DNA of 64,000 nucleotides from Pseudomonadota bacterium (GCA_020161065.1 JAIUPH010000007.1:62001-126000), one strand, 5' to 3'. Shown: positions 54,192 to 63,050, counted from the stretch's first letter. The notes: generated by a model from the sequence alone, not told the origin. A program made the numbers and translations.

Positions 54192-55466
54192 ATGCAACGC
54201 AGAAGAGTCCTGAAGTCCCTGGCCGCGGCGCTGCCGGCGGCCGCCTTGGGCGCATGCGCCAGCGTCGACCGCCAGGCGCGGCCGCAGGTGGTGGTGGTGG
54301 GCGGCGGCTGGGGCGGCAGCACGGCGGCCAAGTACGTGCGCATGCTGTCCGACCGGCGCATCGACGTCACGCTGGTCGAGCCCAACGCGGCCTTCGTGTC
54401 GTGCCCGATCAGCAACCTCGTGCTCTCGGGCCGGCGCGAGCTGGCCGACATCACGCTGAGCTACGACCAGCTGGTGGCGCGCCACGGCGTGCGCCTGGTG
54501 CGCGGCCGCGTCGCCGCGGTCGACGTGCAGCAGCGCCAGCTGCGCCTGGACGACGGCAGCACGCTGCGCTACGACAAGCTGGTGCTGTCGCCCGGCGTCG
54601 ACATGATGTGGGACAGCGTGCAGGGCCTGCAGGCCGCGCACGCGCAAGGGCGCATCCTGCACGCCTGGAAGGCCGGGCCCGAGACCGTGGCGCTGCGCCG
54701 CCAGCTGCAGGCCATGCGCGACGGCGGCGCCTACGCCATCGTGATCCCCGAGGCGCCGTACCGCTGCCCGCCGGGGCCGTACGAGCGCGCCAGCGTCGTC
54801 GCTGCCTACTTCAAGCGCGAGAAGCCGCGCTCGAAGGTGCTGATCCTCGACGCCAACCCCGACGTCACCAGCAAGGGCCCGCTGTTCAAGAAGGCCTGGG
54901 CCGAGATCTACGGGACCATGGTGGAGTACCGCGCGCAGCACAAGGCGGTGGCGGTGGACGCCGCCGCCAACACCGTCAAGTTCGAGGTGCAGGACGACGT
55001 CAAGGCCGACGTGCTGAACGTGCTGCCGACCATGCGCGCCGGCGAGATCGCCGTGCAGACCGGCCTGGCCAACGCCAATGCGCGCTGGTGCCACGTGGAC
55101 TTCCTGAGCTTCGAGTCCACCGCCGCGAAGCACGTGCACGTGGTCGGCGACTCGATCCAGATCGCCCAGGGCATGCCCAAGTCGGGCCACATGGCCAACT
55201 CGCACGCCAAGGTGGCGGCCGCGGCGATCACGGCCGAGCTGCTGGGCCTGCCGGTCAACGCGCACCCGATGCTGACCAACGTGTGCATGAGCTTCGTCGA
55301 CGACACCCATGTGATCCACGTCGCCAGCGTGCACGAGTACGTGCCGACGCAGAAGACCTTCCGCACCATCGGCGGTTCGGGCGGCGTGTCCGACGTGCGC
55401 TCCGACCTCGAAGCCGTCTACAACCAGGGCTGGGCGCGCAACATCTGGGCCGATATGCTCAGTTGA
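54192..55466 (+). CDS. fccB: Flavocytochrome c sulfide dehydrogenase, flavoprotein subunit
   Basis: Periplasmic FAD enzyme of 424 residues that oxidises sulfide to sulfur or polysulfide. The N-terminus MQRRRVLKSLAAALPAAALGACASV has a twin-Arg-like signal. The FAD motif is VVVVGGGWGGSTAAKYV. The redox-active cysteines are in FVSCPISNLVLSG and PYRCPPGPYERAS, both at FccB-conserved places. HVVGDSIQIAQGMPKSGHMANSHAKVAA and the C-terminal FCSD domain (YNQGWARNIWADML) complete the family pattern. Paired with the upstream cytochrome. Confidence 0.95.
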   Translation: MQRRRVLKSLAAALPAAALGACASVDRQARPQVVVVGGGWGGSTAAKYVRMLSDRRIDVTLVEPNAAFVSCPISNLVLSGRRELADITLSYDQLVARHGVRLVRGRVAAVDVQQRQLRLDDGSTLRYDKLVLSPGVDMMWDSVQGLQAAHAQGRILHAWKAGPETVALRRQLQAMRDGGAYAIVIPEAPYRCPPGPYERASVVAAYFKREKPRSKVLILDANPDVTSKGPLFKKAWAEIYGTMVEYRAQHKAVAVDAAANTVKFEVQDDVKADVLNVLPTMRAGEIAVQTGLANANARWCHVDFLSFESTAAKHVHVVGDSIQIAQGMPKSGHMANSHAKVAAAAITAELLGLPVNAHPMLTNVCMSFVDDTHVIHVASVHEYVPTQKTFRTIGGSGGVSDVRSDLEAVYNQGWARNIWADMLS

Positions 55467-55532
55467 TGCGCATCAAGCCGCCGCGGCCTGTGAGTCGCGA
55501 TCATCGCAACATCAGCAATCACTGATTGAACG

Positions 55533-56642
55533 ATGTCCGTGCTCGACGCCCTGCTCGAGGCCGCCATCGCCCGCTTGGGCGAGGGCGGCACGGCCGCGGC
55601 CGCGGGCGCGTTGATCGGGCTGCTGTTCGGCTTCTTCGCGCACCGCTCGCGCTTTTGCCTGCGCTCGGCGGTGATCGAGTTCGCGCGCGGCGGCAGTCGC
55701 GAGGGGCGGCTGACGGTGTGGCTGTTCACCTTCTCCACCGCAGTGCTGCTGACGCAGGCCTTCATCGTGGCCGGCTGGCTGGACGTGAGCGGCGCGCGCC
55801 AGCTGTCGGCGCGCGGCAGCCTGTCGGGCGCGCTGATCGGCGGGGCGATGTTCGGCGCCGGCATGATCCTGGCGCGCGGCTGCTCCAGCCGGCTGCTGGT
55901 GCTGGCGGCGCAGGGCAACCTGCGCGCGCTGCTGTCGGGGCTGGTGTTCGCGGTCACCGCGGCGTCGGCGCTGGGCGGGCTGCTGTCGCCGCTGCGCCAG
56001 GCCATCGCCGGCTGGTGGACCGTGGAGGCCAGCGCGCGCGACGTGCTGGCCCTCACCGGCCTCGGCCACGCCGGCGGCCTGGTGTTCGGCGCCGTGTGGC
56101 TGGCGGCGGCGCTGTTCTGGGGCTGGCGCCAGCGCGTGCGCTTCTGGGGCTGGTTCGGCGCCATCGGCGTCGGCGTGATGGTGGCCATCGCCTGGCTGGT
56201 GACCTACCATCTGATGCGCGCGGCCTTCGACACCACGCCGCCGGTGCAGTCCTTGAGCTTCACCGGCCCGGCGGCCGACGTGCTGATGCTGGTGCTGTCG
56301 CCGCCCGGCCAGGCGCTGAAGTTCGACCTCGGCCTGGTGCCCGGCGTCTTCGCCGGCGCCTTCTTGTCGGCGGCGCTGTGGAAGGAACTGAAGCTCGAAG
56401 GCTTCCAGGGCGGCCAGGCGATGCGCCGCTACATCGCCGGCGCGTTGCTGATGGGCTTCGGCGGCATGCTGGCCGGCGGCTGCGCCGTCGGCGCCGGCGT
56501 CTCCGGCGCCGCGGTGTTCACGATCACCTCGTTCGTCACGCTGGCTGCCATCTGGGCCACCGCGGCGCTGGTCGACCGCTGGCTCGACCGGCCGGCCGAA
56601 GCCGCCGCGCCGGCGGTCGCGGCCGGATACGCGCGACCTTGA
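55533..56642 (+). CDS. YeeE/YedE (TsuA-like) sulfur-compound transporter
   Basis: Integral membrane protein of 369 residues with about nine hydrophobic segments. Family motifs are HRSRFCLRSAVIEFARGG, GAGMILARGCSSRLLVL and GFGGMLAGGCAVGAGVSGAAV, each with the conserved Cys that relays thiosulfate in characterised TsuA. It lies 66 bases after fccB and probably moves thiosulfate or another sulfur species between compartments. Confidence 0.9.
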   Translation: MSVLDALLEAAIARLGEGGTAAAAGALIGLLFGFFAHRSRFCLRSAVIEFARGGSREGRLTVWLFTFSTAVLLTQAFIVAGWLDVSGARQLSARGSLSGALIGGAMFGAGMILARGCSSRLLVLAAQGNLRALLSGLVFAVTAASALGGLLSPLRQAIAGWWTVEASARDVLALTGLGHAGGLVFGAVWLAAALFWGWRQRVRFWGWFGAIGVGVMVAIAWLVTYHLMRAAFDTTPPVQSLSFTGPAADVLMLVLSPPGQALKFDLGLVPGVFAGAFLSAALWKELKLEGFQGGQAMRRYIAGALLMGFGGMLAGGCAVGAGVSGAAVFTITSFVTLAAIWATAALVDRWLDRPAEAAAPAVAAGYARP

Positions 56643-56738
56643 ACCACGGGCTGCCGATGGCCCGGACGCATGGGTGTGCGCTGCGATTCAATTGGCTGTC
56701 CTACCAGCGCGGGGCATGGTGCAGCCGATGGACGGCAA

Positions 56739-56755
56739 AGGCATTCAGAATGCCT
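56739..56755. promoter_or_regulatory. Inverted repeat upstream of fic
   Basis: AGGCATTC-A-GAATGCCT, perfect 8-bp arms with one central base, 57-73 bases before the fic ATG at 56812. It could be an operator for the Fic protein's own winged helix or a weak terminator for the transporter gene; there is no T-run. Confidence 0.55.
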
Positions 56756-56811
56756 GATGGGTTCCGCGTCGCATTCGGGTTCGGCCGCAGATGCGGCGTG
56801 AAGCCGCTGCA

Positions 56812-57891
56812 ATGATGGTGTTCGACCGCAACGCTCCCTTCAACGACCTGCCGCCGCTGCCCCCCGCAGCCGAGGTGGAGACTGCCGCCGTCCTGAAGAA
56901 GGCCATCGCGGCCAGCCGCGCCTTGGCCGAACTGAAAGGCATGGCCGAGCGCATGCCCAACCAGGCCATGCTGATCGACAGCCTGGTGCTGCAGGAAGCG
57001 CGGGCGTCGTCAGCGATCGAGAACATCCTGACGACGAACGACGAGCTGTTCAAGGCGGCGTCGGATGAGGCGCAGCCTGCCAGCGCCGAAGCCAAGGAGG
57101 TGCTGCGCTACCGGCAGGCGCTCAATCATGGCTTCCGGCAGATCAAGGAACGGCCGCTGGCCACGGGCCTGTTCATCGAGGTGGCACAGCTCATCAAGCA
57201 GACCGACTTCGGTGTTCGCCGCACGCCCGGCACGCGCATCGCCAACAGCCGCGGCGAGACGATCTACACGCCGCCCGAGGGCGAGGCCGTCATTCGCGAC
57301 AAGCTGCGCGACCTCGAGAACTTCATGCACGCCGACGATGGCCTGGACGTGCTGGTGAAGATGGCGCTGGTGCACTACCAGTTCGAGGCCATCCACCCCT
57401 TCCCCGATGGCAACGGGCGCACCGGGCGCATCCTGAACATCCTGTACCTCGTAGACCGCGGGCTCCTGAACCTGCCGGTGCTCTACCTGTCACGCTACAT
57501 CATCGACCACAAGCCGGCCTACTACGAGAGCCTGCGGCGGGTGACCGAGGAAGGCGCCTGGGGCGACTGTGTGCTGTACATGCTGGACGCGGTGGAGCAG
57601 ACCTCGCTGCGCACGCGCCAGCAGATCACCGACATCCTGGCCTTGATGGAAACGGTGCGCGAGCGCGTTCAGCGCGAAGCACCGGGCGTCTACAGCATGG
57701 ACCTGATCGAGCAGATCTTCCGCCAGCCCTACTGCAAGATCCAGTTTCTCGAACGCGCCGGCATGGGCACGCGGCAGACCTGCGCCAAGTACCTGCGCGA
57801 GCTGGAACGTCTGGGTGTGCTGCACGGCCAGAAGATCGGGCGCGAGGTGTACTTCATCAACCAGGCGCTGTTCGAACTGTTGACGCGATGA
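56812..57891 (+). CDS. Fic-family AMP-transferase, class II, with C-terminal winged helix
   Basis: Protein of 359 residues (366 if started at 56791). The Fic motif HPFPDGNGRTGR is complete, so it should transfer AMP from ATP to a target hydroxyl. The N-terminal inhibitory motif SSAIEN fits [S/T]xxxE[G/N], placing it in class II (self-inhibited). The flap is ETIYTPPEGEAVIRDKL. The last 70 residues (MGTRQTCAKYLRELERLGVLHGQKIGREVYFI) form a winged helix that may bind DNA or mediate dimers. It is flanked by two palindromes and stands between the sulfur module and gdhA. Several codons are less GC-biased than its neighbours, consistent with acquisition. Confidence 0.93.
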   Translation: MMVFDRNAPFNDLPPLPPAAEVETAAVLKKAIAASRALAELKGMAERMPNQAMLIDSLVLQEARASSAIENILTTNDELFKAASDEAQPASAEAKEVLRYRQALNHGFRQIKERPLATGLFIEVAQLIKQTDFGVRRTPGTRIANSRGETIYTPPEGEAVIRDKLRDLENFMHADDGLDVLVKMALVHYQFEAIHPFPDGNGRTGRILNILYLVDRGLLNLPVLYLSRYIIDHKPAYYESLRRVTEEGAWGDCVLYMLDAVEQTSLRTRQQITDILALMETVRERVQREAPGVYSMDLIEQIFRQPYCKIQFLERAGMGTRQTCAKYLRELERLGVLHGQKIGREVYFINQALFELLTR

Positions 57892-57915
57892 GAACCACAT
57901 GAGGCTCGGGATAGG

Positions 57916-57949
57916 ACGTGTTAAAAATGTCTATCGATTTTTAACACGT
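57916..57949. repeat. AT-rich 34-bp palindrome, 13-bp arms and 8-bp spacer
   Basis: Perfect 13-base arms (left 57916-57928, acgtgttaaaaat) flank the spacer gtctatcg (57929-57936). It lies 24 bases after the fic stop in the convergent gap with gdhA. The 13-8-13 layout is that of tyrosine-recombinase core sites such as loxP. It is far more AT-rich than anything around it. The T-run is inside the stem, so it is a poor rho-independent terminator; a large operator is the main alternative. Confidence 0.85.
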
Positions 57950-57952
57950 TCC

Positions 57953-57983
57953 GGGTACATGTTCGTTTGGACAACATGTCCCC
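57953..57983. repeat. Second inverted repeat between fic and gdhA
   Basis: GGGtACATGTT, nine bases, AACATGTcCCC: 11-base arms with one mismatch. It starts four bases after the 34-bp palindrome. Together they could terminate the convergent transcripts or form a compound protein-binding region. The remaining 57984-58057 shows nothing further. Confidence 0.7.
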
Positions 57984-58057
57984 TCCAAGAGGCGGGCGAC
58001 GGGAAATCGACACCGATCTCGTGGTGACGCCATGCTTGGCCGCGCTACAAGCGATGC

Positions 58058-59404
58058 TCAGTACACGCCCTGGGCCAGCATCGCGTCGGCCACTTTCACG
58101 AAGCCCGCGATGTTGGCGCCGGCCACGTAGTTGATGCTGCCGTCGGCGCGCTTGCCGTGGCGCACGCAGTTCTCGTGGATGTCTTTCATGATGGCGTGCA
58201 GCCGCTCGTCCACCTCGCCGGCCGACCACGACAGGCGCAGCGCGTTCTGCGACATCTCCAGCCCCGAGGTGGCCACGCCGCCGGCGTTGCTGGCCTTGCC
58301 CGGCGCGTACAGCGTGCCGGCGGCCAGGAACACGTCCACCGCCTGCAGCGTGCTGGGCATGTTGGCGCCTTCGGCGACGCAGCGCACGCCGTTGGCGACC
58401 AGCGTGCGGGCGTCGGCCTCGTCCAGTTCGTTCTGCGTGGCACAGGGCAGCGCGATGTCCACCGGCACGTGCCACGGCCGGCGCCCCGGCTTGAACTGCC
58501 CGCCCAGCGCGTCGGCCGCTTCCGACAGGCGGCCGCGCTTGACGTTCTTCAACGCCATCAGCGCGGCGAGCTGCTGCTCGCCGAAGCCGTCGCGGCAGAC
58601 CAGCGTGCCGTCGGAATCGGAGAACGTCAGCACGCGCGCGCCCAGCTCCAGCGCCTTCTCGGCCGCGTACTGCGCGACGTTGCCCGAGCCCGAGATCGAG
58701 ACGCGCAGCCCGTCGAAGCCCAGGCCGGCGCGGCGCAGCATCTCCTGCGCGAAGTACACGGTGCCGTAGCCGGTGGCCTCGGGGCGCATCAGGCTGCCGC
58801 CGTAGGCGATGCCCTTGCCGGTGAACACGCAGCCGGTGTCGTTGGACAGCTTCTTCATCATGCCGGCCATGAAGCCGACCTCGCGCGCGCCGACGCCGAT
58901 GTCGCCCGCCGGCACGTCGGTGTTGGCGCCCAGGTGGCGGTACAGCTCCAGCATCAGCGCCTGGCAAAAGCGCATCACCTCGCCGTCGCTCTTGCCCTTG
59001 GGGTCGAAGTCGGACCCGCCCTTGCCGCCGCCCATCGGCAGCGTGGTGAGCGAGTTCTTCAGCGTCTGCTCGAAGGCCAGGAACTTCAGGATCGACAGCG
59101 TCACCGACGGGTGAAAGCGCATGCCGCCCTTGAACGGCCCGATCGCCGAGCTGTGCTGCACGCGCCAGGCGCGGTTGACCTGGGTGCGGCCGCGGTCGTC
59201 GGTCCAGGCGACGCGGAACTGGATCACGCGCTCGGGCTCGACCAGGCGTTCCAGCAAGCCATGCTCGGCGTAGCGCGGATGGGTTTCGATGAAGGGCCAC
59301 AGGGTGACCATCACCTCCTGCACGGCCTGCAGGAATTCGCTCTGCTGCGGATCGCGCCGCGCCACGGCGGCCAGGAAGTCTTCCAGACGGGCTTGCTGCG
59401 TCAA
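58058..59404 (-). CDS. gdhA: NADP-specific glutamate dehydrogenase
   Basis: Makes glutamate from 2-oxoglutarate and ammonium. It is 448 residues from the TTG at 59404, matching E. coli GdhA (447); GGAGAG lies six bases upstream, supporting this start. Sequence blocks are near-identical to E. coli: LLERLVEPERVIQFRV, GPFKGGMRFHPSVTLSILKFL, TLPMGGGKGGSDFDPKGKS (catalytic Lys), DVPAGDIGVG, SISGSGNVAQYA and GANIAGFVKVADAMLAQGV at the C-terminus. It is monocistronic, convergent with fic and divergent from the monooxygenase operon. Confidence 0.97.
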   Translation of the reverse strand: MTQQARLEDFLAAVARRDPQQSEFLQAVQEVMVTLWPFIETHPRYAEHGLLERLVEPERVIQFRVAWTDDRGRTQVNRAWRVQHSSAIGPFKGGMRFHPSVTLSILKFLAFEQTLKNSLTTLPMGGGKGGSDFDPKGKSDGEVMRFCQALMLELYRHLGANTDVPAGDIGVGAREVGFMAGMMKKLSNDTGCVFTGKGIAYGGSLMRPEATGYGTVYFAQEMLRRAGLGFDGLRVSISGSGNVAQYAAEKALELGARVLTFSDSDGTLVCRDGFGEQQLAALMALKNVKRGRLSEAADALGGQFKPGRRPWHVPVDIALPCATQNELDEADARTLVANGVRCVAEGANMPSTLQAVDVFLAAGTLYAPGKASNAGGVATSGLEMSQNALRLSWSAGEVDERLHAIMKDIHENCVRHGKRADGSINYVAGANIAGFVKVADAMLAQGVY

Positions 59405-59702
59405 AACGTCTCTCCGAAAGGGGCGGTTCGAAAGGAGTGGGTGAACGGGTCGGGCTTGCACCACGAATGGGCGCGCCACTTTAACCGCGCACGCAAGCTG
59501 GGGATTTGAGCGCCGACATGGGGCGTGCGCGTATGTCCGCGCACCGGTGTGGCGCGGCCTTGGCGTGCACGCCCCGCCTGCAGGCCCGTCGGACGGCCGC
59601 CGGCGGCCTCGCTCTTTGAAAATGATCGTAAACACCAATTTGAACTCATTATCCAAATCATGTGAAATCGCTGCCGTCGCTTCCATCAGAAGGATCTCCT
59701 CG
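59405..59702. other. Divergent intergenic region gdhA / monooxygenase operon
   Basis: 298 bases. The right half is AT-rich and holds the ATTTG-N11-CAAAT site and the ribosome site AGAAGGA for the monooxygenase. The left half, next to gdhA, holds only the GGAGAG ribosome site. No open frame is supported. Confidence 0.6.
59638..59658. promoter_or_regulatory. LysR-type box candidate, ATTTG-N11-CAAAT
   Basis: Perfect 5-base arms around 11 bases (T-N11-A geometry) at about 45-65 bases before the monooxygenase ATG. LysR-type regulators of aromatic catabolism bind such boxes. No regulator gene is in view; it may lie beyond the right edge or elsewhere. Confidence 0.45.
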
Positions 59703-61454
59703 ATGACCTCATCGATGCTGCATGTGCCGGTGCTCGTGGTCGGCGCCGGGCCGGCGGGCCTGACGGCAGCGCTGCTGCTGCAGCGCTACGGCGTCGACGC
59801 GCTCACCATCAACCGCTACGGCTGGACCGCGCACACGCCGCGCGCGCACTACCAGAACCAGCGCTCGCTGGAGATCCTGCGCGAACTGGGGCTGGAAGCG
59901 GAGGTCGTCGCCGCCGGCATGCCGGAGGCGCTGGCCGCCAACGTCGTGTGGACGGAGACGCTGGCCGGCACCGAGTACGCTCGCATACCGACTTACATGA
60001 ACGCTCGCATCGACGCCTACCGTCGTGCCAGCCCCTGCCCGTCGTCCAACGTGGCGCAGACGCTGCTGGAGCCGATCATGGCCCGCGCCGCGCTCGAACG
60101 CGGCGCCCGCATCCGCTGGGGCCACGAGCTGCTGACGCTGGCGCAGGACGCGCAAGGCGTGACGGCCGAGGTGCTGGACCGCGCCGAGGAGCGGCGCTAC
60201 CGCATCCGCGCCGACTACCTGATCGGCGCCGACGGCGCCCGCAGCGTCGCCGCCGAACAGCTGGGCATCGCGCTGCAGGGGCCGGCGGGCTGGGCGGCGG
60301 CGGTGAACGTCTGGTTCAAGGCCGACCTGGCGAAGTACTGCGCGCACCGGCCCGGCATCCTCTACTGGACCAACCGCCCCGGCGCCGGCTTCTGGGTCGG
60401 CAGTGGCGGCTTCATCAACGTGACGCCTTGGAACGAGTGGGTGCTGTCGTTCATGTACGACCCCTCGGCCGGCCAGCCCGATCTGGCGCCGGCGGCGATG
60501 GCGGCCAGGATCCGGCAACTCGTCGGCGATGAGGAACTGGCGGTGGAGGTGTTGTCGGTCAACCCCTGGCAGATGAACGCGCAGGTGGCCGAGCGCATGG
60601 GCACCGGCCGCGCGTTCATCGCCGGCGACGCGGCGCACCGGCACCCGCCTTCGGGCGCGCTGGGCTCCAACACCTCGATGCAGGACAGCTACAACCTCGC
60701 CTGGAAGATCGCGGCCGTGTTGCAGGGCCACGCCGGGCCGGCGCTGCTGGACAGCTACGACCGCGAGCGCCGGCCGGTGGCCGCGGCCATCGTCGAGCGC
60801 TCGATGGCCAACATCGAGATCTTCAAGGAAGTGGCCGCGGCGATCGGCTTCAGCGGCGAGCAGACGGCCGCGCAGGGCTGGGAGTCCTTCCATGCGCTGG
60901 CACGGCCCGGCGGCGACGGGCAGGCGCGACGCCAGGCGCTGCGGCGCGCGCTGCAGCGCCAGCAGTACCACTTCGGCGCGCTGGGCTTCGAGATGGGCGT
61001 GCACTACGCCGAAGGCGCCTTGGTGCCCGACGACGCGGCGGCTGCGGCCTTGCCGGCCGGGCACGATCCGCTGCTCGACTTCGTGCCCGACGCCCGCCCC
61101 GGCGCCCACCTGCCGCACGCCTGGCTGCGGCCAACGCCCACGGGTCCGCGTCGTTCGACGCTGGACGTCTGCCGGCCCGGCCGCATGACGCTGCTGGTCG
61201 GCCACGGCGGGGCCGCCTGGCGCCGCGCCGCCGCGGAGGTGGCGGCCGCCTTGCAACTGCCGCTCGACGTGGTGGCCATCGGCATCGGTCTCGACTGGAC
61301 CGACATCGACCACGACTGGGCCGAGCTGAGCGGCACCGGCGACGACGGCTGCCTGCTGGTCAGGCCCGACAAGGTGGTGGCCTGGCGCTGCCGCGGCGCC
61401 GCCGCGGCGCCGCTGTTGCACGACGTGATGTGCCGCGTGCTGGCACGTGATTGA
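59703..61454 (+). CDS. FAD-dependent aromatic-ring monooxygenase (TfdB/PheA/MhpA-like)
   Basis: Single-component flavin hydroxylase of 583 residues, the length of phenol and dichlorophenol hydroxylases. Motifs are VLVVGAGPAGLTAALLLQRYG (ADP-binding), YLIGADGARSVAAEQLGI (DG motif) and AFIAGDAAHRHPPSGALGSNTSMQDSYNLAWKIA (GD motif). The C-terminal 130 residues form the thioredoxin-like domain of this family. AGAAGGA precedes ATG 59703. It is the first gene of an operon with a ring-cleavage-type dioxygenase and a FAH-family hydrolase, so it probably hydroxylates a phenol-like compound. The substrate is unknown. Confidence 0.9.
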   Translation: MTSSMLHVPVLVVGAGPAGLTAALLLQRYGVDALTINRYGWTAHTPRAHYQNQRSLEILRELGLEAEVVAAGMPEALAANVVWTETLAGTEYARIPTYMNARIDAYRRASPCPSSNVAQTLLEPIMARAALERGARIRWGHELLTLAQDAQGVTAEVLDRAEERRYRIRADYLIGADGARSVAAEQLGIALQGPAGWAAAVNVWFKADLAKYCAHRPGILYWTNRPGAGFWVGSGGFINVTPWNEWVLSFMYDPSAGQPDLAPAAMAARIRQLVGDEELAVEVLSVNPWQMNAQVAERMGTGRAFIAGDAAHRHPPSGALGSNTSMQDSYNLAWKIAAVLQGHAGPALLDSYDRERRPVAAAIVERSMANIEIFKEVAAAIGFSGEQTAAQGWESFHALARPGGDGQARRQALRRALQRQQYHFGALGFEMGVHYAEGALVPDDAAAAALPAGHDPLLDFVPDARPGAHLPHAWLRPTPTGPRRSTLDVCRPGRMTLLVGHGGAAWRRAAAEVAAALQLPLDVVAIGIGLDWTDIDHDWAELSGTGDDGCLLVRPDKVVAWRCRGAAAAPLLHDVMCRVLARD

Positions 61455-61463
61455 GGAGCCGAC

Positions 61464-62363
61464 ATGCGTCTTCTCAACTTCATCCCCAAGGCCGGCGCGG
61501 CGTCGCAGCCGGGCCGCGTCGGCGCGCTCACCGAGCGCGGCGTGGTCGACCTCACCGCGGCGCATGGGCTCAAGCCACGCGAGGTGATCGACCTGCTGCG
61601 CGCCGGCCCTGCCGCGCTGGACGAGGCGCGCGACTGTGCGGCGCGCGCCGGCGCCGGCCTCACGCTCGATGAACTGCGGCTGCTGCCGCCCGTACGGCGG
61701 CCGGCCAAGTTCCTCGGCGTCGGCGGCAACTTCCACTCGCATATCGCGGAAGCCGAGCGGCTGGGCGCCAAGACGCCGCCGTTTCCGGTCTGGTTCAACA
61801 AGCAGGTCAACTGCGTCAACGGCCCTTTCGATCCGATCTGGGCGCCGTTCGATTCGGAACAGCTCGACTACGAGGCCGAGCTGGCGCTGGTGATCGGGCG
61901 GCGCTGCCGCCGGGTGAGCGCTGCGGAGGCGTTGCGCTACGTCGCCGGCTTCATGGTGTGCAACGACGTCAGCATCCGCGACTGGCAGATGCGCGCGCCG
62001 ACCGCGACCGCCGGCAAGTCCTTCGACACGCACGGGCCCATCGGCCCCTGGCTGGTGACGCCCGACGAGGTCGGCGACCCGGGGCGGCTGCGCATCCGCG
62101 CCTGGGTCAACGGCGAGCTGCGGCAGGACGAGACGACCGCCGGCATGGTCTTCGACTGCGCCACGCTGGTGGCCGACCTCAGCCAGAAGTGCACGCTGGA
62201 GGTTGGCGACGTGCTCGCGCTCGGATCGCCGGCCGGCGTGGGCGGGCTGATGACGCCACCACGCTACCTGCGCCCCGGCGACGAGGTGCGCATCGAGATC
62301 GATCGCGTCGGCGCCATCGTCAACACCGTCGTCGCCGAACCCCAAGAACCGACTGGAGCCTGA
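61464..62363 (+). CDS. Fumarylacetoacetate hydrolase family protein
   Basis: Enzyme of 299 residues in the FAH superfamily, whose members hydrolyse or isomerise ring-fission products or hydrate/decarboxylate oxo-dienoates. The metal-binding acidic residues are in FDSEQLDYEAELALVIGRRCR and the catalytic region in GFMVCNDVSIRDWQ and KSFDTHGPIGPWLVT. DVLALGSPAGVGGLMTPPRYLRPGDEV is the conserved C-terminal block. It follows the monooxygenase by nine bases with GAGGAG as ribosome site. Confidence 0.93.
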   Translation: MRLLNFIPKAGAASQPGRVGALTERGVVDLTAAHGLKPREVIDLLRAGPAALDEARDCAARAGAGLTLDELRLLPPVRRPAKFLGVGGNFHSHIAEAERLGAKTPPFPVWFNKQVNCVNGPFDPIWAPFDSEQLDYEAELALVIGRRCRRVSAAEALRYVAGFMVCNDVSIRDWQMRAPTATAGKSFDTHGPIGPWLVTPDEVGDPGRLRIRAWVNGELRQDETTAGMVFDCATLVADLSQKCTLEVGDVLALGSPAGVGGLMTPPRYLRPGDEVRIEIDRVGAIVNTVVAEPQEPTGA

Positions 62364-62365
62364 GC

Positions 62366-62980
62366 GTGAATACAACCCTCGACCTCGATGCGCTGAGCGC
62401 CGATCTGCGCCGCTGCGCGCAGACGCTGTCACCGGCCAAGTTCGCCCACGTCGTCTGCCTGACCGGCCGGCTCGACGCGATGCGGCAGTGGTACCAGGCG
62501 GTGCTGAACGCGCGCATCGCCTTCGGCAACGAACAGCTCTGCTTCCTGAGCTACGACGACGAGCACCACCGCATCGGCCTCATCCGTAGCGACGCCGCCA
62601 CCGCCGCGCCGGCGGCCGACTCGGCCATCGTCCACCACTTCGCCTTCACCTATCGCGATCTCGGCGAGCTGTTCGGCAACTACCTGCGCCTGAAGCAGCA
62701 GGGCATCGTGCCCTTCTGGTGCATCAACCACGGCCCGACCACTTCGATGTACTACAAGGATCCCGACGGCCATCGCGTCGAACTGCAGGTCGACAACTTC
62801 AGCAACGAGGAGTGCGATGCCTTCTTCGCCTCCGGCGCCTACGACGAGAACCCGATCGGCATCAACTTCGACGCCGACGAGTGGATCGGCCGCTACCTGC
62901 GTGGCGAAGACGCGAAGGCGCTCACCCGGCGGCCGCCGCTGCCGGCGGGCACGAGCCCGTTCCAGATGATCCGCGACTAG
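62366..62980 (+). CDS. VOC-superfamily (extradiol dioxygenase/glyoxalase-like) protein
   Basis: Protein of 204 residues with GTG start (62366), GGAG seven bases upstream, two bases after the FAH stop. Metal ligands of the VOC fold are His28 (PAKFAHVVCLTGRLDAM), a His in AIVHHFAFTYRDLGELF and Glu in DPDGHRVELQVDNF, a 2-His-1-carboxylate set. The phrase MYYKDPDGHRVELQ is close to biphenyl-type extradiol dioxygenase C-terminal domains, but only one VOC module is present. It may cleave the ring of the hydroxylated product. Confidence 0.85.
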   Translation: MNTTLDLDALSADLRRCAQTLSPAKFAHVVCLTGRLDAMRQWYQAVLNARIAFGNEQLCFLSYDDEHHRIGLIRSDAATAAPAADSAIVHHFAFTYRDLGELFGNYLRLKQQGIVPFWCINHGPTTSMYYKDPDGHRVELQVDNFSNEECDAFFASGAYDENPIGINFDADEWIGRYLRGEDAKALTRRPPLPAGTSPFQMIRD

Positions 62981-63050
62981 GGCCGGCGCCGCGGGGCGCG
63001 ACCCATCCCGGCGGCGCCGAGCCTGCGCGCCGCCCTCACCGGAGACCAGC

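Noticed and set aside
57916-57983. Rho-independent bidirectional terminator between fic and gdhA
   Set aside because: The T-runs are inside the stem and the spacer is not a GC-rich loop stem, so it does not fit the usual terminator form; kept instead as palindromes of unknown role.
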